Source of the DNA: Thermoguttaceae bacterium
GTDB lineage: Bacteria; Planctomycetota; Planctomycetia; Pirellulales; Thermoguttaceae
NCBI GenBank assembly: GCA_028695865.1
Contig: JAQVID010000241.1
Span: 1 to 5,787, forward strand
Direction of reading: 5' to 3'
DNA: 5,787 nucleotides
Notes under the pieces: model-generated
Told to the model about the DNA's origin: nothing
Databases searched by the model: none
The model's input: only the letters and a program-made list of their open reading frames with translations
Translations under genes and position numbers: made by a program
Shown: positions 1-5,787 of the stretch, in pieces
Numbering within the stretch: position 1 is the stretch's first letter
Layout: each line of letters opens with the position of its first letter

Positions 1-59
1 AAGTCATGTTCTGTCTTGCCCGGTGTGTCAAAACAATTCCCCAAGTCGTGTCTGTCTGC
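1..59. repeat. Imperfect direct repeat pair, period 42
   Basis: Positions 1-19 (AAGTCATGTTCTGTCTTGC) recur at 43-59 as AAGTCGTGTCTGTCTGC, with one substitution and two single-base gaps. The copies lie just downstream of the peptidase gene on the minus strand. The left copy touches the window edge, so there may be more copies to the left. No hairpin with a T run that could end the peptidase transcript was found in 1-76. The match is seen directly; any function is unknown. Confidence 0.45.
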
Positions 60-76
60 AAACGGGAAGAAAACAC

Positions 77-1867
77 CTATTTGTTTTGCGGACTATCGGG
101 GCGATATGATCTGATCGTAATGGGGGCAGACGCCGTATAAAGTTGGCCGTTTCCGAGGTAGGTTGTCCGAACGACATAACTGCCAAAGGCGTCTTGCGGG
201 ACTTTTAGCACGGCAGTAAATTGACCTCCTTGCATAGGTACTTTGACTTGCGTTCCGGACCCTTTGTTCGCGGTCAAGTACATCTCCTGATATGCTTTTT
301 CCATTTCCGGTGAGACGGTAAATTCTTTCCGGCGAGGTGAACGGACAGCGGTGCGATTGCGGCTTAAGACCAATGCGACCAGAACTTCACCATTTGCCGC
401 AGGGGCAGCGGGAATGGACCCCGACACCGTTAAATCATGTGCCGCGTAGACCATATCCGGGGATGTCATTTGCATTCTGGCCGGGTAGCGTACTCGCAAA
501 AGCGGATCGCCCAAAAGATTCATTGAATCGACATGATCGGATAATTGCGATTGGAGGTCTTTTGCGTTAGGATCAAACAGACGGGCTGTTTCGTCCAGGT
601 TAACCCGAATTTTGTCCTTACCGGAAAGATTCTTTTTCTCTTCAGCCGAGATGGACGGATACGGTTTCATACGTGACTTGGCATGACAAATAACGTTACC
701 CAACGTGTCAATGGTTTCAATATCTTTTGTTTCTTCAAACATTTCAACACCAAGCACGCCCATGGCGTAAGGCATGGACATACGACTGGACGCCAGGATT
801 GCGACCGGTCCCTTGGGCGACAAGAGCATGCGTTCGGCAAGGGAGTCTTCAGTGGAATCGAACGCGCCACTGTAACAGGCAAAGAAAAGGCAAATCGGTG
901 GAGCAGCCGCACAATCAATCAAAGGGACATCTTTCAGATTGAGCACATCAAATTTACCGGCAGGAGTATCAATTTCATCCAGTTCCTGATTCAGACCATG
1001 GCCAATGTAAATCCAAAACAAACAGCCCTGATTGATTCGGGCGACCGTCATATCGCGAAACAAAGGCGGGTAGGGGCAGAATGGGCTTTTCCAACTTGCC
1101 CGGGTAAGTGACAGTTCCATGTCCGCAATGAGCAATTCCGTGAAAATATTGCGAACGATCATTTCGATCACACGGTCAATCGCGGGAGAAAAACCGCCAA
1201 TACCGGCAACCACATTAACGCGTCGCTGCCAATATCCGGCCTGGGCTTTTTGCTCGTAATTGATGACCTTGTCGGTCATAACAAGAATGTCTTCCGGGGA
1301 TTGAACCGGCCAGCGTCCGACGGCCAACTCAGGAAAACCATCACGATTCAAATCGGCATACCAGGCGTCGGAAGCAATATGGTTTTCCGCGCCATACTGC
1401 TGGAGCGCTCTTGCGGAGACACGTGCAGCAGGCACGACATTAGCCCAGCCCGCGACGTTATTCGTTCGGGGCACACCATCACCAACCAGGAGCAAAAAAC
1501 GAAGCGGGACTGATTCCGACAGCGTCTTAATCTGCTGCCAAATCGGTTCGGAGGACGGGGCAACCGTTGCGTCAGGCGGTACCGGTGGCGTTGTAATAAC
1601 ATGAATGATATATCCCTGGCTTTTTCGGTAGTCAATCCATTTGGCAAGAGCGGGTTGAAAAGCCAGAGGGCAAACAACGGCAACATGATCGCCGGCAGGC
1701 TGTCCGGATGTATTTAAAGGAGCGACAGCGGAAACGCCGCTTGCCGCAGCCGCAACGTCGGGCGACGATTGAAGCGGCGGCGGAGTCTGAGCGATTAACG
1801 CGCCGTGAATAACCAGAGCCCCAAACGCGAAAGCGTACATAAAAACCGAACGCAAACGACATTCCAT
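77..1867 (-). CDS. Secreted C25-family (gingipain-like) cysteine peptidase
   Basis: This 596-residue protein is a probable extracytoplasmic cysteine endopeptidase of clan CD, family C25. Residues 1-26 form a signal peptide (basic start, hydrophobic 9-25, probable cut near ALIA/Q). A Pro/Ala-rich linker runs to about 60. The C25 fold covers about 61-460. An N-terminal segment (VAVVCPLAFQPAL) is followed by LLLVGDG at 125-131 and an Asp-rich stretch, SDAWYADLNRDGFPELAVGR at 166-185, which resembles a calcium-binding loop. The catalytic histidine is H290 in YIGHG and the nucleophile is C331 in FFACYSGAFD, matching the GHG and AC motifs of RgpB. LLGDPLL (451-457) closes the domain, and 463-596 looks like a beta-rich, Ig-like tail. 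There is no room for the roughly 200-residue propeptide of gingipains, and no type IX secretion C-terminal domain is evident. The start is supported by an AAGGAG ribosome site. Substrate specificity cannot be read from the sequence. The WD40 gene lies 137 bases upstream on the same strand. Confidence 0.88.
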   Translation of the reverse strand: MECRLRSVFMYAFAFGALVIHGALIAQTPPPLQSSPDVAAAASGVSAVAPLNTSGQPAGDHVAVVCPLAFQPALAKWIDYRKSQGYIIHVITTPPVPPDATVAPSSEPIWQQIKTLSESVPLRFLLLVGDGVPRTNNVAGWANVVPAARVSARALQQYGAENHIASDAWYADLNRDGFPELAVGRWPVQSPEDILVMTDKVINYEQKAQAGYWQRRVNVVAGIGGFSPAIDRVIEMIVRNIFTELLIADMELSLTRASWKSPFCPYPPLFRDMTVARINQGCLFWIYIGHGLNQELDEIDTPAGKFDVLNLKDVPLIDCAAAPPICLFFACYSGAFDSTEDSLAERMLLSPKGPVAILASSRMSMPYAMGVLGVEMFEETKDIETIDTLGNVICHAKSRMKPYPSISAEEKKNLSGKDKIRVNLDETARLFDPNAKDLQSQLSDHVDSMNLLGDPLLRVRYPARMQMTSPDMVYAAHDLTVSGSIPAAPAANGEVLVALVLSRNRTAVRSPRRKEFTVSPEMEKAYQEMYLTANKGSGTQVKVPMQGGQFTAVLKVPQDAFGSYVVRTTYLGNGQLYTASAPITIRSYRPDSPQNK

Positions 1868-1875
1868 TGCTTTAA

Positions 1876-1881
1876 CTCCTT
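1876..1881 (-). promoter_or_regulatory. Ribosome binding site of the C25 peptidase gene
   Basis: The minus strand reads AAGGAG eight bases before the ATG at 1865-1867. This is a near-perfect Shine-Dalgarno sequence at good spacing. It fixes the start at residue 1 rather than at the internal Met10, which would cut into the signal peptide. Confidence 0.8.
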
Positions 1882-1890
1882 ACCATCCGT

Positions 1891-1911
1891 AGTATACCGG
1901 TTCACTTGAAC
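1891..1911 (-). promoter_or_regulatory. Possible -10 box with overlapping palindrome before the C25 gene
   Basis: The minus strand has TATACT at 1891-1896, one base off TATAAT. Directly upstream, at 1900-1911, is the 12-base inverted repeat GTTCA-CT-TGAAC (plus-strand reading). No -35 box is recognisable at 16-18 bases spacing; the stretch there is A-rich. If this is a promoter, the palindrome would sit in the spacer, where a regulator could act. It would let the peptidase be expressed separately from the WD40 gene. The remainder of the 1868-2004 gap shows no gene. Confidence 0.3.
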
Positions 1912-2004
1912 TTTTATTTTGCGCAGCACAAGCCCCCGTCTGAGGAAAACAAACAGGGAGCATCACAAAAACATTAGCCGTGCAAATAAAACACGTGGAC
2001 ACAT

Positions 2005-3630
2005 TTATTTTTTCTTCTTCTTCGCACCGGGTATCTCAACCGAAAAATTCATAATACGAACAATACCATCGGAGCCTCCGGCCAAGAGACGACCGTTGTA
2101 AGTCAGTGCCATTGCGTAAACCCCGACTTGACCTCCTGCTCCGGTAATTTTTGTTTGACCGATTTCAATACCTTTGCTCTTTCCGGCAGGACGAGTGGAC
2201 GTTACGCGTTTCTTTTTCGGCTTACCGTTTTCGTCCAATTCCTCTTCTTCGCGTTCATCAGCGGGATTACTAAAGATTTTTTCGCCCGCTCCTCCGGCTC
2301 CAGCTCCCGCACCAGCTCCGAGGTCGCCGGCTCCGGGACCGCCTGCATTGGTTTCAGCTCCTCCGGCAGCACCTTTTTTCGCGGCAGGTTTTTGCAGAAC
2401 AGGGTACCATACCCGGATGGTTCCATCGTCGCCGCCCGACACGACCAGAAATTTCGAGTTTTTCGCGCCGCCGGGCGAGTCAGGTGTGGTCGCTTGTTTG
2501 GCCGCCCCGCCCGTTGCGGCGGTGGGGGTCGGTGGAACCAGAAACAAAGCGCTCCGAACCGCGCCGACGTGTCCTACAAACCGGCACAGTTCCATTCCTT
2601 GATATGTACTCCAAAGTCGAGCGGTTTTGTCTCGACTGGCGGTCAGAACCATACTGTTATCCGGAGAAAAAACGGCAGAATAGATTTTGTCCTGGTGCCC
2701 GGAAAGAGCTTGTACTTCTTTGAGTGTCACCATATCCCAAATACGGGCAACACCATCATTACAGGCAGTAATGAGATAACGGCCATCGTTGGAGAAATTC
2801 AAATCATAAACGGCTCCGGCATGTCCTTCAAAGGAGCCGAGACGCTTCATGGTGGAGGGGTCCCAGAACATGACTTTGCCTTCGTCACTGGCTCCGGCAA
2901 CCAGATTTCCCCGAGGAGAAACGGCAACTGCCCATACGCGGTCTCGCAGTCCCATAAACGCCTTGGTGTTTTTGCCGTTTTTGGCATTCCAAAGCCGAAT
3001 AGAACCATCGAAACTGGCCGTCAAAACATAATTGCCATTCGGACTGGTCGCGATATCGGTAATCCCTTCTTTATGATTGAATTCATCTTGAAACAGACGA
3101 ACGGGCTTTTGATCGCTCAGCTTCCAGATTTGGGCCGTCTTGTCTGCGCTCGATGTCAAAACGTGTTCATTATCCGGATAAGGGTGGATTGCGGTGATCG
3201 CGTCGACATGACGCTGAAACGTGCCGCCCCCACCTATTGTCACTGCGGGCAAACGCCGCTTGATATATTCCATTTTCATGCTCGACAAATCTTCTTCCTG
3301 AAGAAGAGTCGCCAAACCAAAATAACTGGTTGGTTCGGTCGCCGCTTCCGCATTATTCGCGGACGTTTTGACTCCTTTGAGCTTTTCTTTCGCAAAGGCC
3401 AAACGATACGCTTCAAAGAGCGAAGCACTCTGGGTGGGTTCTTTCTTTTCCCCTTGGGCACTCCCTTCTTCCTTAGTTTCAGAAGACGCGCTCGTTTTGT
3501 CGGCAAGCTTGGTCCCATTAGCCGCAGCCGGTTTCGCGGCACTTTGCGAATACAAGGTGGAGCACAGTCCCCAAACGGCCAAAAAGCCAAGAAGACTCAT
3601 CACGGTTCGTAGAGATGAAACATGTCTCAT
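2005..3630 (-). CDS. Secreted seven-repeat WD40 beta-propeller protein
   Basis: This is a 541-residue extracytoplasmic WD40 protein, probably a protein-binding scaffold; no catalytic motif is visible. Residues 1-30 form a signal peptide (hydrophobic 11-25). C23 is preceded by Leu, so a lipobox is unlikely. A charged Ala/Lys/Glu-rich linker (31-70) and a partly helical segment (71-130) precede the propeller. WD repeats lie at about 141-179, 187-216, 229-258, 269-300, 311-342, 353-408 and 499-529, with typical endings such as DKTAQIW, DGSIRLW, DGVARIWD, DKTARLW and DGTIRVW. Seven repeats would close one propeller. Repeat 6 carries an Ala/Thr/Pro/Gly-rich loop at about 368-391. Between repeats 6 and 7 lies a 90-residue low-complexity insert (409-498), first Gly/Ala-rich and then acidic and basic. 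The protein ends in five lysines. The start was chosen because Met and a GGAG site sit right before the signal peptide. The longer frame, starting at a TTG at 3765, would run through the promoter. The C25 gene follows downstream on the same strand. Confidence 0.88.
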   Translation of the reverse strand: MRHVSSLRTVMSLLGFLAVWGLCSTLYSQSAAKPAAANGTKLADKTSASSETKEEGSAQGEKKEPTQSASLFEAYRLAFAKEKLKGVKTSANNAEAATEPTSYFGLATLLQEEDLSSMKMEYIKRRLPAVTIGGGGTFQRHVDAITAIHPYPDNEHVLTSSADKTAQIWKLSDQKPVRLFQDEFNHKEGITDIATSPNGNYVLTASFDGSIRLWNAKNGKNTKAFMGLRDRVWAVAVSPRGNLVAGASDEGKVMFWDPSTMKRLGSFEGHAGAVYDLNFSNDGRYLITACNDGVARIWDMVTLKEVQALSGHQDKIYSAVFSPDNSMVLTASRDKTARLWSTYQGMELCRFVGHVGAVRSALFLVPPTPTAATGGAAKQATTPDSPGGAKNSKFLVVSGGDDGTIRVWYPVLQKPAAKKGAAGGAETNAGGPGAGDLGAGAGAGAGGAGEKIFSNPADEREEEELDENGKPKKKRVTSTRPAGKSKGIEIGQTKITGAGGQVGVYAMALTYNGRLLAGGSDGIVRIMNFSVEIPGAKKKKK

Positions 3631-3638
3631 ATATCGTT

Positions 3639-3642
3639 CTCC
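3639..3642 (-). promoter_or_regulatory. Ribosome binding site that sets the WD40 gene start
   Basis: The minus strand has GGAG (GGAGA with the next base) eight bases before the ATG at 3628-3630. It supports a start at 3630, which puts the signal peptide at the very N-terminus. The in-frame TTG at 3763-3765 has no comparable site and is itself part of the -35 box. Confidence 0.72.
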
Positions 3643-3685
3643 GACGCTTTTCGTACTACTCTGGTTTAAACAACAAGAAATCTGG

Positions 3686-3716
3686 TGTCCGACGCGTGAT
3701 TTTCTTCGCCCGGACA
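3686..3716 (-). promoter_or_regulatory. Hairpin in the leader of the WD40 mRNA
   Basis: On the minus strand TGTCCG (3711-3716) pairs with CGGACA (3686-3691). After a small internal loop, GCG (3707-3709) pairs with CGC (3694-3696), closing a loop of about ten A-rich bases. The hairpin falls inside the inferred leader of about 100 bases and ends 43 bases before the ribosome site. No T run follows, so it is not a terminator. It could stabilise the mRNA or bind a regulator. Confidence 0.4.
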
Positions 3717-3736
3717 GCGCATATTCCAACTTTCTT

Positions 3737-3765
3737 ATTGTACCGAGCCAAGTAAGGGAAGTCAA
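3737..3765 (-). promoter_or_regulatory. Sigma-70-type promoter of the WD40 gene
   Basis: On the minus strand TTGACT (3760-3765) and TACAAT (3737-3742) are separated by exactly 17 bases. Each hexamer is one base off consensus (TTGACA and TATAAT). Transcription would start near 3730, giving a leader of about 100 bases before the ATG at 3630. This is the best promoter match in the window and would serve the WD40 gene and perhaps the C25 gene downstream. Confidence 0.72.
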
Positions 3766-3822
3766 GGTTTTTTACTCATTTTAGGCAAAAACTTCCCGAA
3801 ACATCGGTAAGTTATTCGGACT

Positions 3823-3896
3823 GGGGTGTCTCAACGAGGCTTTTATATGCGGGTTTTTCCAAAAAAGACGGCGACACCCCCCGAAAGAGGGGTTTT
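3823..3896 (+). promoter_or_regulatory. Candidate attenuator: two mutually exclusive hairpins
   Basis: On the plus strand GGGGTGTC (3823-3830) is perfectly complementary to GACACCCC (3873-3880), enclosing 42 bases. The same ACCCC (3876-3880) can instead pair with GGGGT (3889-3893) to form a short hairpin followed by a T run. The two pairings exclude each other. In layout this matches riboswitches in which ligand binding to a closing stem prevents termination. It lies 97 bases upstream of the NRDE gene. No known riboswitch class was recognised in the enclosed bases. It could instead be a small RNA ending at its own terminator. No convincing promoter was seen upstream on this strand. In the rest of the 3631-3992 gap I see only the WD40 promoter and leader and a doubtful small frame. 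Confidence 0.42.
3876..3896 (+). terminator. Short GC hairpin with T run
   Basis: ACCCC (3876-3880) pairs with GGGGT (3889-3893). Inside, one C-A mismatch and a C-G pair close a GAAA tetraloop (3883-3886). TTTT at 3893-3896 follows the G tract and shares its first T with the stem. The hairpin is short and the T run brief, so termination may be weak. No gene on the plus strand precedes it, so it would act on a leader or small RNA transcript. Confidence 0.4.
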
Positions 3897-3992
3897 CAAG
3901 TCGGCTCGTTTAGGTAATGATTAAGATTCATGAACCTGCCACCAGCGTCCAATGTAATTTGGGCAAAACATTTAATGCAAAGATTGAGTAAT

Positions 3993-4814
3993 ATGGGTAT
4001 TCTTGCTATTCAGTATCAAACAGTCAAAGACGCGCCAATCCTGATCGCGACCAACCGAGAGGAGAGTCTTAGCCGCACGTTCCTGTCGCCACGCATCCAG
4101 TCGGGGCGTCCTCGTGTCGTTTGCGGAATTGATCGAAAGACCGGCGGAACCTGGGCCGGGATTAATCAGCATGGGATGTTTGTTGCTGTGCTGAACTGCC
4201 CGAAGCGTTCGGCGTCTTTTGACCCTCGATCGCGCGGGCTGCTGTGTAAGGAACTCCTTTCGTGCCGCACAGCCGATGAAGCGATTGAGCGAGCGGTGCG
4301 CGAATTGGAAACCGGTTGTTACGCGGGCGGACATTATATTTGTGTTGACCGGACGAGTGGCGGTGTGGTCTACGGGGGAAATGAAATCGACGTTCAATTT
4401 CTCAAGCCGGGATTGCATCTGCTGAGTTCCAGTAAGATGGACGATCCGGAAGATTCGCGACAGGAATTTGTCAGACGTCTTTTAACGCTTCATCGGCTTG
4501 ATTCGCCTGTAGCGTTTCTGGCCGTTGCCAGTCAAACGTTTTCCCGCACGCCTGACCCGATGGGGCGTCGTGGTGTGATTATCAACGAACCGGACTACGG
4601 TACTGTCTGTTCCATGTTGGTATCACTGACGGAACGAACACAAAAATCGATTATGCAGTTTGCCAACGGAGCTCCTAACAAGCGGCCTTATGAGGATGGT
4701 TCTGCGCTGCTTCGTCAGGTTTTATCTACCGACCGATCGAGTCAAAAAAAGGCGGCGGCCAAGCCGGTCGAGAAGCCGAGCGACGACGGCGACAGCTCCG
4801 ATTTAATCGATTGA
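3993..4814 (+). CDS. NRDE/TANGO2-family protein
   Basis: This is a 273-residue cytoplasmic protein of the NRDE family (related to eukaryotic TANGO2). No signal peptide or membrane segment is seen. The family motif appears as N21-R22-E23-E24 in LIATNREESLSR. Other typical blocks are GIDRKTGGTWAGINQHGMFV (45-64), PGLHLLSSSKMDDP (139-152) and the C-terminal EPDYGT (199-204). The biochemical role of bacterial members is not settled. TANGO2 relatives have been linked to heme handling and lipid metabolism in eukaryotes, so no reaction is assigned. Met at 3993 was chosen because family members begin directly with this beta strand (MGILAIQ). In-frame ATGs at 3930 and 3975 would add 21 or 6 residues, and none of the three has a strong ribosome site. 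Two features are odd: Gly at position 2, where family members usually have Cys, and a Lys/Ala then acidic tail (251-273). The gene is divergent from the WD40 gene and convergent with the transporter. Confidence 0.82.
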   Translation: MGILAIQYQTVKDAPILIATNREESLSRTFLSPRIQSGRPRVVCGIDRKTGGTWAGINQHGMFVAVLNCPKRSASFDPRSRGLLCKELLSCRTADEAIERAVRELETGCYAGGHYICVDRTSGGVVYGGNEIDVQFLKPGLHLLSSSKMDDPEDSRQEFVRRLLTLHRLDSPVAFLAVASQTFSRTPDPMGRRGVIINEPDYGTVCSMLVSLTERTQKSIMQFANGAPNKRPYEDGSALLRQVLSTDRSSQKKAAAKPVEKPSDDGDSSDLID

Positions 4815-4832
4815 TCGTTCGGAAAAGGGGAG

Positions 4833-4871
4833 CGGGCGTTTTTCTCCTGCATTCCACAATTCGCCCGTTTT
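4833..4871 (+). terminator. Possible terminator of the NRDE gene
   Basis: CGGGCG (4833-4838) pairs with CGCCCG (4862-4867), followed by TTTT (4868-4871). The 23-base loop is long for an intrinsic terminator. It starts 19 bases after the NRDE stop codon, where a terminator is expected. A second copy of the 3' arm downstream offers an alternative pairing. Confidence 0.35.
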
Positions 4872-4886
4872 GAAATTCGCCCGTTT
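4858..4886. repeat. Two-copy tandem repeat, 16-base period
   Basis: AATTCGCCCGTTT occurs at 4858-4870 and again, identical over 13 bases, at 4874-4886, with TGA between. It lies in the 122-base gap between the convergent NRDE and transporter genes. Both copies can pair with the CGGGCG at 4833-4838, so it may be a duplicated terminator arm. Confidence 0.6.
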
Positions 4887-4936
4887 CGCGGAAAAAGTCA
4901 AGTCCAGTCTCCGAAAACGCGGATTCATTGACCTGT

Positions 4937-5787
4937 TCAGGAAGAATGAGAATCAGGTAAAAACAAGTGCCGCGTCAATAAGAAGACCGGAATAATTGTC
5001 AGGAAAATCACTCCGGCGACAAGATAGACATTGCGAACACCAACGCAGTAAATGATACCGCCGCTCAATGCGGAGCTTATCAGAATACCGGTCATGCGAA
5101 TACCAGAGGCCAGTCCGAAATAGGTACCGCGTCGTTCTTCCGGAGAAATTCGGGAGAGAATCGCGAGGAAAGCCGGTTCCAATCCCCCGGCGGCCAAATA
5201 GTTCGCACAGCGAAACAGCCCATACAGAAGCAGCGAACCGGACAACCCTTGAAAAATCATGGTACCAGCGGCAAGCACGACGGCCGGTACCACAACTCTC
5301 TGCGGCGAGAAGAGGTCGCAAAGTCGGCCGACGACCATACCGGACACGATTCCTCCGATTGCCGCCAGAGCGCTGATCCAGCCGGTATGAAACGCGGTGT
5401 CCAACGGGCCATGAATTTTTTCAATCATGAGCGCGACATAAGGATCGTCGAAGCGTCGGGCAATCGCGGTCAAAACGACAAGCAAAAAAATCATCCATAC
5501 GGCAAACGAGATTCCCGACCATTTCCCGCGAAAGATTCCCGCCTGTTCCGATGATGCCGGATGAAAATCATCTTGAACGAACAGGTGCGCAAGAATTCCC
5601 GCGATGAGATACATGACTCCGCAGCCCAAAAAAGCAACGGTAAAACCGAACCAGTGAACAATTAAACCGCCCGCGGCGAATCCGATTAAATTACCGCTCC
5701 AAATTGCAGAAGAGCGTGTGCCCAGGGCAAAACCGTGGTGCTCTTCCGGCGTGGTCGTCACAATCAAAGTCTGTGCGGCGGAGACCG
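4937..5787 (-). CDS. Major facilitator superfamily transporter (5' end outside window)
   Basis: This is the C-terminal part of an MFS permease, an inner-membrane secondary transporter. The frame is open to the right edge, giving 282 visible residues. The TTG at 5765-5767 is not a believable start because in-frame codons reading VSAAQT precede it and it falls mid-transporter. Counting from that TTG, membrane segments lie at about 21-38, 42-63, 86-104, 125-146, 158-175, 178-198, 216-241 and 245-265. They fit TM5-TM12 of a twelve-helix protein, with the central loop at about 64-85. GRLCDLFSPQRV (147-158) after TM8 is the second-half counterpart of MFS motif A. The paired TTPEEHHGFALG and RISPEERRGTYFG segments reflect the internal duplication of the fold. 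The substrate cannot be told. Drug or metabolite export of the MdtG/TetA kind is possible but not shown. The first four or so helices lie outside the window. Confidence 0.85.
   Translation of the reverse strand, partial: VSAAQTLIVTTTPEEHHGFALGTRSSAIWSGNLIGFAAGGLIVHWFGFTVAFLGCGVMYLIAGILAHLFVQDDFHPASSEQAGIFRGKWSGISFAVWMIFLLVVLTAIARRFDDPYVALMIEKIHGPLDTAFHTGWISALAAIGGIVSGMVVGRLCDLFSPQRVVVPAVVLAAGTMIFQGLSGSLLLYGLFRCANYLAAGGLEPAFLAILSRISPEERRGTYFGLASGIRMTGILISSALSGGIIYCVGVRNVYLVAGVIFLTIIPVFLLTRHLFLPDSHSS

Noticed and set aside
683..1111. Plus-strand 142-codon frame
   Set aside because: It is opposite the catalytic core of the C25 peptidase, where the His and Cys motifs are encoded. It has no domain features of its own.
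1967..1998. Terminator after the WD40 gene on the minus strand
   Set aside because: CCACGTG/CACGG can form a bulged stem of about six pairs, but the T run comes six bases later and the stem is weak. It is not good enough to call, and it leaves cotranscription with the peptidase open.
2128..3612. A 494-codon open frame on the plus strand
   Set aside because: It lies wholly opposite the WD40 gene, whose minus-strand product has clear WD repeats and a signal peptide. The plus-strand translation is rich in Arg, Ser, Phe and Gly with no recognisable domain, so it is an antisense shadow.
3631..3765. N-terminal extension of the WD40 protein from a TTG start
   Set aside because: It would bury the signal peptide 45 residues inside the protein, overlaps a good promoter, and lacks a ribosome site.
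3791..3809. Small hairpin CCGA/TCGG with a T run on the minus strand
   Set aside because: The stem is only four pairs and the T run begins several bases after it, with no minus-strand gene upstream within the window gap that would need a terminator here.
3823..3880. Short transposable element (MITE) bounded by 8-base inverted repeats
   Set aside because: No flanking target-site duplication is visible and the unit is only 58 bases. The overlap with a T-run hairpin fits an RNA element better.
1..5787. CRISPR array, tRNA or rRNA genes, insertion sequence
   Set aside because: No regularly spaced repeats beyond two copies, no tRNA-like cloverleaf or rRNA stretches, and no transposase-like frame were recognised.

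Overview
The window holds four genes of mixed but ordinary bacterial type. The base composition is near 50% GC and spacing between genes is generous. The pairing of an exported peptidase C25 (gingipain-like) protein with an exported WD40 propeller protein carrying low-complexity Gly/Ala and lysine stretches suggests a member of the Planctomycetota or a relative in the PVC group. That assignment is inferred from gene content only; there is no rRNA or other phylogenetic marker here.

Layout, left to right. At 1-59 there is an imperfect direct repeat that may continue beyond the window. At 77-1867 (minus) is a secreted clan CD cysteine peptidase of the C25 family with a visible His/Cys dyad. At 2005-3630 (minus) is a secreted seven-repeat WD40 protein, which lies upstream of the peptidase in the same direction. 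A near-consensus sigma-70-type promoter at 3737-3765 and a leader of about 100 bases with a hairpin precede the WD40 gene. This shows that the longer TTG-started reading frame is not the real protein. The divergent region 3631-3992 also holds, on the plus strand, two mutually exclusive hairpins, the second ending in a T run. This is laid out like a transcription attenuator or the end of a small RNA. At 3993-4814 (plus) is an NRDE/TANGO2-family protein. A 122-base convergent gap follows, with a 16-base tandem repeat and a terminator-like hairpin. At 4937-5787 (minus) is the C-terminal part of a major facilitator superfamily transporter, whose start lies beyond the right edge.

The WD40 and C25 genes may work together outside the cytoplasm, one as a protein-binding propeller and the other as a protease. 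They could be cotranscribed, although the 137-base gap holds a possible second promoter. The NRDE gene and the transporter have no evident functional link to them. The item most worth following up is the plus-strand alternative-hairpin element at 3823-3896.
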